A stretch of DNA of 64,000 nt from Stictocephala bisonia (taxonomy: Eukaryota > Arthropoda > Insecta > Hemiptera > Membracidae): the NCBI GenBank assembly GCA_035578905.1, contig JAQJVL010002143.1:54468-118467 (forward strand), in the 5' to 3' direction. The notes under the pieces are model-generated. The model had not been told where the DNA came from. It saw only the letters and a list, made by a program, of their open reading frames with translations, and searched no databases. This document shows, in pieces, positions 56,484 to 64,000 of the stretch; within the stretch, counting starts at the first letter, position 1, and the number at the start of each line of letters is the position of its first letter. The position numbers and the translations under genes are program-made.

Positions 56484-57596
56484 TTACAATAAAAGTTCAA
56501 AATTCCGATTATCTTCCCTGATACAAAGCTGACAACGACGACAATTTCTCCTTAGAGAATGAAAGGATTGTTTATTATTCTTAATTGTGTTGGTAACTGT
56601 TAATCGTTGTCTTAGTTCATCTTGTGTATGGGAATCAGAAGAAATCAACAATTCCTTGTAGTATCCCCACAAAAATAAATCCTTGGAGTTTAGATCAGAT
56701 GATCTGGGCGGCTATTCTATGGTTCCTCGTTTTCCAATCCAGCAATTTTGGAATTCGGCATTTAGATAGAGCCTAACTTCATGAGAATAATGTGCTGGAG
56801 TGCCATCACATTGAAACCAAATATTTTCACGTATGCCAAATGTAACATCTTCAAGGATTTCTCTAAGGTTGTTTTACAGAAAGTTAAAATAATTTGCTCC
56901 ATTGAGTCTACCTGGAAACTCAAATGGTCCAACTAATTTGCCTTTAACGATACCAGCCCACATGCTTATTCCAAACTAGTGCTGAAAGTGATCATTTCTT
57001 ATTACTTTAGGGTTTTCATATGACCAATAATGTGTGTTGTGATCATTGTAAATTCTTGTTCTTTTGACAAAACTTTTGTCAGTGCACAAAATGTTATTGA
57101 AACCCCCAGGATGAACTTAATTTCTTCTAAGCATCTCTCTACAAAAGCGCGCTCTTCTAGCATGATCTGTGGATAGAAGAGATTGAACTCGCTGCATATG
57201 ATAAGGATATAACTGGTAACTTGTAAGGCTCCGGTGAACTGATGAACTTGGTATGGCAGTCTGTCTGGATATACGGCGGGCACTTGTAGTTGGATCTTCT
57301 TCTATCATATTTACAATTATTTCATCATAATTATTGTTAATACGGGTTCTGCCTAACCTCTCAGAATGTCCGGGAATCTTACCCTCCTGATAAGACCTAT
57401 GCAGATACAGAAATACTATATGATCAGGAAATCGTTCTCTGTTAAGATACCTAACTTTATATTCCCTTACAACAGTATGGGCATTTCCGCTACAAAGACC
57501 ATACAAAAATGCACGTCTTTGATAATATTCCTCATAGGAGAATACCCTAACAGTGTAACACATGTCATAATACAAACTGAAACTCTTAAAAAACAA
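56484..57596 (-). pseudogene. DD41D Tc1/mariner transposase of long-TIR element
   Basis: Minus strand: helix-turn-helix N-terminus (YEEYYQRRAFLYGLCSGNAH; FPDHIVFLYLHRSYQEG), SARRISRQTAIPSSSVHRSL, HARRARFCREML, then LCTDKSFVKR (first acidic position), GISMWAGIVKGKLVGPFEFP, WFQCDGTPAHYS and PPRSSDLNSKDLFLW. There are 41 residues between the second and third aspartates, as in the element at 7964. Stops near 57117, 56985, 56880 and 56715 show it is inactive. It belongs to the family often annotated DUF4817/transposable-element in insect genomes. Confidence 0.85.
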
Positions 57597-57904
57597 ACGT
57601 GAAATAAAAAAAAATAGATTATTTCAGCAAACAACACACAAAAGGCCGTTAGTGAAAATTTTCAATATTGCACTGATACCCATTGCATGATTATAAAACC
57701 AATTTATACTCAAATAAAAAATATTCAATATTTATTAATACCCATCTGGTCAACAATAAAACATCTAATCCAACAACAGATGATTTGTTTTGTGTGTTAT
57801 TAATAGCTGATTTTGTTTGTAAGGCCCTGATATTAGTGGGATTATTTGTAATGTACTGCAGGAGACTAAACAAGTTTAATAAATCAATGTAAAGGGTTTA
57901 ACAA
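57597..57904. other. Between transposase and right long repeat
   Basis: AT-rich 5' untranslated part of the mariner. No supported coding. Confidence 0.4.
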
Positions 57905-58551
57905 TTGTTTACTTAATAAAATTATAATATCAGCACAAAATTTGTGTTTAAATAGCAGTTACATTATTGCTCTAGCCTTTTTGAAATGACTTGTTAGCTT
58001 TGTCCATGCATAAAACTTCCGCGAAGAAGCGCCGCAACGGGAGGGTGGACAAGTGGCCAGCCCGCAAAAACGTGTACTTATTTAGAAAAATTCACCAATT
58101 CTCAAAAGAAGCTAACGAATTCTTTAATGTGTTAGTATTTTTGAATTCTGCATTAATTAGGGAAGTTTTTAAGATATTTGGGCATTAGCTTAGGGTAAAA
58201 ATACATTTGCAGTCACTGTTTGAATGTAGTAGTAACTTTGTTTTAAGTTAAAAAAATAAAGTTTAAACACTATAAATTTATGTTTTTAACATCCGGAAAA
58301 GCCTTAAAACTGTATAATTATGCAAATATACTGATTAAAATTATATTGTAAAAGTTTTAAGGCTCTGTGTGCATTATTTCTTGCATAAAAATGATTTTTT
58401 CTGTTGCAACACATATATTTTTAAAAATATTTAAAAAGTCAATAGCTCGGTAACTATTAATATCAGATAAATATATAAAGGAAATTTTTTGTTGGAAATG
58501 ATTCATATAACAAGCCTGTGAAGTTTGGACGTCGACTTTTGGGACACCCTG
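57905..58551. repeat. Right long terminal inverted repeat of mariner
   Basis: Inverted partner of 46830-47476. Contains the 65-codon open frame on the + strand (57991-58188), differing from its left partner at about four residues (NAKVVKWPAHKN against NGRVDKWPARKN). Confidence 0.85.
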
Positions 58552-58553
58552 TA

Positions 58554-59039
58554 TAATATGAAAATGTTTACTTAAATCAGCAGTAATTATCGCCAGCATT
58601 GCCGATAAGTTAGCGGTCTATTCAAGTGTGTCTTTACAAATACAAGGTGTGTTAATCATATAAATCAACATGGTGTTTTAATTTATTCAGTTATAAATAT
58701 TTCTTTATTCAATATGAATGTCAACTGAGTTTTACTGTAATAGTATCAACACAGTATTCTATATCATTCGAAAGAGATGCAAGCAAATGTAATAACAGAG
58801 AACCCAGATAAAAGTTGGCAATATTTATCAAAGCAGGACGTTGTTTGTGTGTGTGACCTGAGGAAGGAGAGGGCGGGGCAGCTGTCTGGAGAATGGGAGA
58901 GTGGGTTAAGAGGAGGGAAGTGAGAGAGGGACGGAAGAGTGCGAGAGAGAGAGAGAGAGAGGAAATAGGGCTATGCGCAGCATAGGGCCTCAAAACAGTT
59001 TTGGGGCCTCGCCACAACTCTCCCATATGGATGGAGTAT
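58554..59039. other. Segment with GA-repeat between mariner and LINE D
   Basis: Contains a GA microsatellite (58942-58962) in a purine-rich stretch 58855-58975. No gene supported. Could be unrecognised TE flank or unique DNA. Confidence 0.35.
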
Positions 59040-60357
59040 CTCTTTATATAGTAAAATCAATGCTAGTACTCAAATAATCAATGTGTGAGGTCCAAGATCA
59101 ATGTGAATTCCTAAAAAAATTGCTGATGAAACAAAGGGAGTTTTGTTATTACACTTATTTTGAGACAACATTATTCATAGTAATAATTAAAATTTGAGCT
59201 TTTCTTGATTCAATTAAAGGCCATTGCTATGAAACCAAATTGATGCATTTTTCAAAGTCTCATTTGCCAATTCATCAAGTTGAGTAAGGTTACTACTAGT
59301 GGTGAAGAATGTTGAGTCGTCTGCATATAAAGTATAGTTTTTGAATTTACTGCAGATGGCAAATCGTTCAAGGACTGAGCCCTGAGGCACGCCCCATTCC
59401 ACTGCAGCCTCTTTTGAGAATTTTCCATCAAAGAACACAATTTGTTTACGATTATAAAGATAAAATTAAAAAAAATTTTAAAGGAAAACCACGGATAACA
59501 TAGTAATTTAATTTTAATGTTAGCTTATTCCTCTCAACACAATCGAAGGCCTTACTCAGGTCACAGAAAGTGGCCTGAGCAATGTTTTTATTTTCAAATG
59601 ATTGGTGAATCTGTCTTACTAAATTGTCAAGTGCATTTATGGTCGACTTGTTTTTTCTAAATCCAAATTGCATTTGATGAAAAATATCATTCCTTTCCAA
59701 ATAATTCATAATCTGTTCATTTACAATTACTTCAATCAGCTTTCCCAAAACTGGACTAATTGATATTGGGTGAAAACTCCCAGGCTGGTCTATCGGTCCG
59801 ATATGGAAATATTCCCTCCTCAAGAAGGCAATTTATGCATGTCGCTAAAGGCTCAGATATACTATCAATGATTGCTTTTAAGAGATTATTTGACATATGG
59901 TATATATCAGCACTGTTTGAACATTTCATTTTTTTAGCAGCAATTGATACTTCTCTAGGTGTAACCACAGACCAACTAAATTCACTATTTATATTTAAGT
60001 TACTTTTTTCAACAAACTCTACACAGGAAACACTGCCAAGTGAATTATTGGTTTGTTCTTTTATACAATTTACTGAATCAACAAAGTAATTGTTAAATAT
60101 ATTGGGATCAATTTGATGTGTTACGGGTCTTTTAAATTCACAGTTATTTTTAATAATATCCCAGGCAGCTTTGCATTTGTTATTGCTATTTTCAATATAT
60201 TGAACATTATTTGTAAGTTTTGCATTATTAATACACTTTCTATTATTACTTTTTAATTCTAGGTATTTACATCTAAGAGGATTAGTAGCATAGTAATTAT
60301 TTTTTTAATAAACTATTTATAAATAAAAATTTTTCTTTCATTCTAGCCATATCTTAA
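59040..60357 (-). pseudogene. LINE D reverse transcriptase region
   Basis: Minus strand blocks: NNPRDVSI-like start (TPREVSIAAKKMKCSNSADIYHMSNNLLKAI), PLATCINCLLEEGIFP, GSFHPISISPVLGKLIEVIVNEQIMNYL, FGFRKNKSTINALDNLV, ATFCDLSKAFDCV, WGVPQGSVL, YTLYADDSTFF and IFLGIHIDLGPHT. The motif A aspartate (CDLSKAFD) and YADD are conserved. Several frame changes (near 59820, 59455) and a stop near 59214. The upstream endonuclease is beyond the MITE insertion. CR1/Jockey-group LINE distinct from A, B and C. Confidence 0.8.
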
Positions 60358-61745
60358 CCCTCGAACCGGGTCGTACTTTTTCCTATACCGTCACATCATT
60401 TTTAGCGCATTTGCAGACATTTTTTCAAAAAATGATAAAAAATAGTAAGATTATATAACCCTACTTGTATTTGGTATTAGTGCACTGCTAATAAAGCAGG
60501 CTATCTAATAAAATATTACATCTTTGGGATAACAAAATTTTTTATGACTCATGATATCTCGGACAATGACTTTTGTAAACATAAAAATGGAGGGGGGGTC
60601 ACCTTGAAAACAATATATTATAGCTAAATTAAAAATTCCAAGATAGCCAAAATATTGCAAAGTTTATCTAGTTTCAGGATATATAAAGGTTTTATATGTT
60701 ATTTGAAGTATAAAAGTAATTATACTTACAAAACCCTGTGTAGTACAATTTATGCAAAAATGTGTTACTGTGGTAATATAATTTTCAAAAATTTGCTAAA
60801 AATTCTTTATAATCAGTACAGACTTCTAACTAGTACTAATATTTCTAGAATTACTTGTTCTATAAATAAAATATATTTGTAAAATAGTTACTTTGGTATC
60901 CCCTGGCTGTGAGCTTAGGGATCCACAGATGATAATGAAATTTATCCGGCGTACGCACACAAATGTGATATTCTTCATGTTCACAATTTTTTTTCTTTTA
61001 TAAAAAGGCTTCAATATAATTCTTTTTGTGTTGTATGTATATACCAAAAGTAATGTAAAAAATTTGGGGCAGTTTGGATAGTAAATGGTAGAGAAATTAA
61101 ATTTTGAAATATATTGTGCGTAGCCGGAAAATGAAATGAAAAAATCTAATCTGAGTCAGCGCCTGATTGGGCTCTGGGCTTCTTCATAATAATAATAATA
61201 ATGTAATTATACATTTACATAAGCATTACTTATGCTTATAAATGTAAATCTACATATCATGAGCATTATTTATGCTTATAAATGCAAACAAAACCTATCA
61301 AACATCATTTTACTATAGCCTAAATCAAACACTAATACAACACATATTTCACTTCAAACGACACTAAAAACACTTCACAGAAGATGAATTAACACAATTA
61401 TATCATAATAACACCATAATTACGTATAATAAGACTTACAAATAGAATTGAAAAACTAGTAAACAAAATAGCTAGCGTCAGTTTGAAAATCGCTTTCACA
61501 TTGGACAACGAATATTCATCATATTATTTTCCATTGTTCCCGTCGTCTTAGAACCAAGTCAGGCATACCACTACAATCGGTAACTCTTCCCGTTTCCAGT
61601 GGTATATGAATCTTGTCAATAGCGCTAATAGGTATACTATAACAAGTGATAATATCGAGCGATGTCAAGTCGACAATTTTTTGTCGATTGCCAGTACAGA
61701 ATCAACACAAGTCGACAATTATTTGTCGAGACGCGGTACGAGGGT
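60358..61745. mobile_element. TA-flanked MITE, copy 2 (inverted relative to copy 1)
   Basis: Starts ACCCTCGAACCGGGTCG and ends CGCGGTACGAGGGT, flanked by TA (60356-60357 and 61746-61747). It is the reverse complement of 42790-43858 with substitutions and an extra block of about 360 bp near 61061-61420 (including a TAA/ATA repeat at 61190). The palindromic TCGACAA/TTGTCGA boxes are kept near 61670-61730. Inserted in the linker between endonuclease and RT of LINE D. Confidence 0.8.
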
Positions 61746-61747
61746 TA

Positions 61748-63300
61748 TGTATACCATTTGTTAGTTTGTTTAGCCTGAGATCTAGTGTTCTTAGTCTTAT
61801 TTAAAACTAAAAAATAGTTAACATTATTTAAAATAACATCAAATACAATCTTGAAATAATTTTCTAAAAAATTATGGGTTAAAACCTCAGACCAAATTTT
61901 TTGTGACCAGTCATATGAAGCTAGATTTAGGGATAATAGTTTAAAGTTCTTTTTTGGTACATGAGATATACTCTGATTATTGCGTAAAAGAGGATATTTA
62001 TGAGCTGCTATTGAGGCATTATTGGTTGCATGTTAGCGATTACACCATCATGATCTGAGTATGGAAAACTAAATATTTTTACAAAAGAGAAGTTGGCAGA
62101 CCTTTCACTTACAAAAACATTGTCAAGGCAGTTTTTTCCCTCTAGTAGGACTATTATTTAAGTGGTACATGTTGTGTTGTTTGAAAATATTAAGCAAATT
62201 TTTAACAGTCCTCTTATTTTTTGTCACATCAAAGTTTTGATTAAAATCACCTCCAACTACAACATTATAACTAGCCCATTGAGAAATAAACTGCAAGAAC
62301 CTATCTAAGATGTTAAGAAATTCTATACTATTTCCATTAGGGGAATGGTAAAGTGAGACAATTATTGTTTTTAAACTATCAATAAATATTGCTGATGCTT
62401 AAAATCTATCTCCTGGCAAAACTGGCTGACATCACATACTCTGGAATTCAAACTGTTGTGTAAAAAGATACATGTGTTTCCTCTAATATGATTCACTCTA
62501 CAGTAGGTGCCAGCTAAATGGAAGTTATCAGGGAACGATAATCTAATTTCATTCTCATTTAGCCAGTGTTCTGATAGACAAATTACAGAAATATTTTGCT
62601 TATTCAAAAATGTTTCCAATAATATAACTTTGTTTTATATATAACTTGTTTTATTCCTAATTGTTGTCTTTTCAGGTTAAAATGTAATTGTCCTAATAGT
62701 AAAATGTAATTGTAATAGTAGTTTCAGCCCTTCCGAGTCATATATATCATTTTTTTGCATGTTGAATGTTATTTTAAATTAATAGTGTTTTTCAGGCACC
62801 ATATATTTATGATTGGTTAATGTAATCTTATTTCAGTCTGATTTGAATATTAATTTTAATTGTGTTTTAACATTTTTTCGTTGATATCGTGACCTTGACA
62901 GCGCCTAATTGGTTTTATTAATTTAACCCTGTTAATATTTTATATTTAGTATAAGTTGATTTTGTTGTACCCCATTCTAGGATCTAGGTAAAAATGTAGA
63001 TAATTATTAAAGTAGATAAATTATTAGTTTAAGAACGTAGTTTTATAACATGTTTGTGTAGATGTAATTTAGTTTTTAGCACTTGAAAAAGGTTTGGGTT
63101 TTACCAAATCGAAACGTCGTGATTGGTAATTTTCACGTAATGATGGCAAATGTCCAACTACCTTTGTCTCCCTCAAACTATAACTTTATTTGTAAGGCCT
63201 TGAATATTTAGAAACAAACAGTTTAAACCATTCAAACTTTTCATATGTGTGACATCTGCCTTGTTAGTTAGCGTGCTTTGATCCAATATAGATATTTTTG
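61748..63300 (-). pseudogene. LINE D endonuclease region, split by 547-bp insert
   Basis: The minus strand begins with LNGLNCLFLNIQGLTNKVI (63290-63188), and continues after the insert (62632-63178) with LLETFLNKQNISVICLSEHWLNENEIRL, FHLAGTYCRVNHIRG, LYHSPNGNSIEFLNIL, VVVGGDFNQNFDV (GDFN box) and YSDHDGVIAN (SDH box). These are the EEP endonuclease motifs. The frame is broken in several places between 62370 and 61990. The RT follows at 60357-59040. Confidence 0.75.
62632..63178 (+). mobile_element. 547-bp insertion with hammerhead-like end
   Basis: Bordered by a 9-bp duplication TATAACTTT (62623-62631 and 63179-63187); without it the LINE D frame joins as NKVILLETF. No coding. Near its right end (63082-63118) is CTTGAAAAAGG, hairpin TTTGG...CCAAA, then CGAAACGTCGT, the GAAAC-GUC end typical of Penelope-linked hammerhead motifs. 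Might be a non-autonomous Penelope-like or other ribozyme-bearing retroelement. Confidence 0.65.
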
Positions 63301-63424
63301 TAGTTAGACTAGGGCTAAATATTTAAATTATTTACATTGGACTTCACACATAAACAATTACGATTAATATTTACATTTGGATCAATAGTTACACCAGTAG
63401 AACTACAATTTACACAGGCCACAT

Positions 63425-64000
63425 TCACCATAGATGACACACTTTGATCTTGGGCACAGACACAGGCCACTTCTCTGGTGAAGCTGAGATAGATTTTTGC
63501 AGCGAATTCGAGGATCTTGGTGATAGGGAATACTTAGCAGCTGTCCATAATACAGTTGAGTCCTCGGTCTGAGTAAGAGAGGTGGGTGTAGTTGTTACAT
63601 CATTATTGCTGGATTTGGTGTAGGCAGTAGGTGGTAGTTTTCTAATATTGGCATCCTGAGCGTCTGCAAGATTGTTACAAAGATGATTCATAAAATCTGC
63701 AAGGTGTAAATCCATTTCCCAACTGTCTAGATCCTTTGTTGTGGATTACAGTCGAAATAGTGGCTTCCGTATCACATTGGAATTGGATCAAATTATCTGC
63801 AAATCTTCTAAGGGGAACCTTGTCCCTAACACACCCCATAGGTGAACAAATAAGATGTTTTAACATTTTCTTTCGGAAGTCCTTGGTGAGTTGACGAAAT
63901 GCTGTGTCATAGTCCTCTAATTCAGGTTTAGAATTGTACTTCCATTTAGTAACCAGGCCATACACAGTAACACCAATTTGAGATTTTTGACAGGTCAGGT
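63425..64000 (-). pseudogene. LINE D ORF1 part with macro-like domain, runs off window
   Basis: Minus strand, from the window edge: CQKSQIGVTVYGLVTKWKYNSKP, then YDTAFRQLTKDFRKKMLKHLICSPMGCVRDKV and RRFADNLIQF. The pattern VY-LVTK-x-KY-x2-KP...L...SP-x-GC-x-RD resembles the second half of macro domains (ADP-ribose-binding). A frame change near 63715 leads into a polar Ser/Thr-rich stretch (LADFMNHLCNNLADAQDANI...SVPKIKVCHL). By position it is ORF1 of LINE D, upstream of the endonuclease. Function in retrotransposition is unknown. The 5' half is outside the window. Confidence 0.55.

Larger units (their letters stand above)
46830..58551 (-). mobile_element. Long-TIR DD41D Tc1/mariner element (outer shell)
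   Basis: The ends CAGGGTGTCCCAAAAGTCGA (from 46830) and the inverted copy ending at 58551 are flanked by TA (46828-46829 and 58552-58553). The inverted repeats are unusually long, about 645 bp (46830-47476 and 57905-58551). The transposase is on the minus strand at 56484-57596. A piggyBac-like MITE (47575-56445) with Gypsy B2 inside is inserted between the transposase end and the left repeat. Without the inserts the element would be about 2.85 kb. Confidence 0.85.

Noticed and set aside
58922..59026. Serine/proline-rich minus-strand frame (58721-59026)
   Set aside because: Driven by GA/CT microsatellite; no homologue recognised.
1..64000. CRISPR arrays, operons, bacterial-type regulatory sites
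   Set aside because: Introns with GT/AG, LINEs and LTR elements show eukaryotic DNA; no spaced direct repeats of CRISPR type were seen.

Overview
The window is eukaryotic genomic DNA, AT-rich and intron-dominated, with the transposon mix of an arthropod: Ty3/Gypsy LTR elements, CR1/Jockey-group LINEs with PHD-finger or macro-like ORF1, Penelope-like elements, DD41D Tc1/mariner elements, piggyBac, hAT and Sola-like DNA transposons. An insect, perhaps a hemipteran, is my best guess. That is inference; nothing here fixes the species. No rRNA, tRNA or CRISPR array was seen.

The only convincing host gene is a BTB-BACK (BTBD1/2/3/6-type) gene on the + strand. Three exons are visible: 6287-6494 (end of BTB, start of BACK), 31000-31150 (BACK) and 34887-35505 (end of BACK plus a diverged PHR-like region). 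Intron phases match at both junctions (0 and 1). The first visible intron is about 24.5 kb because it is packed with nested transposons, and exon 3 carries two frame changes. The 5' exons lie upstream of the window. A possible PHD-finger exon sits at 45124-45239.

Layout. 13-5917: Ty3/Gypsy element A with both LTRs, initiator-Met-type primer site and polypurine tract, but almost no coding left. 6994-9670: broken piggyBac transposase split by a complete DD41D mariner (7964-9309). 9690-10221: Penelope-like GIY-YIG fragment with poly(A). 10560-20202: a four-level nest: piggyBac-like ends > pogo-like ends > DD34D mariner > Gypsy element B (minus strand). 20990-30800: LINE B interrupted by LINE A, itself interrupted by a hAT-type MITE. 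32514-33957: Penelope-like inverted pair with hammerhead-like motifs. 37540-37945: Gypsy gag/protease fragment. 38362-39361: 501-bp tandem duplication. 39594-44188: LINE C split by a Sola-like DNA transposon (40143-43884), itself carrying a TA-flanked MITE. 45290-45925: LINE E fragment. 46830-58551: long-TIR DD41D mariner > piggyBac-like MITE > near full-length Gypsy element B2 (47982-55971, + strand). 59040-64000: LINE D (minus strand), split by a second copy of the same MITE and by a 547-bp insert, with a macro-like ORF1 running off the window.

The two related Gypsy elements B and B2 are complementary in damage: B (minus) has an open gag but a mutated and deleted pol; B2 (plus) has an open pol and an interrupted gag. 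Most boundaries come from target-site duplications and terminal repeats read by eye, so they are usually good to within a few bases; LINE ends are looser.
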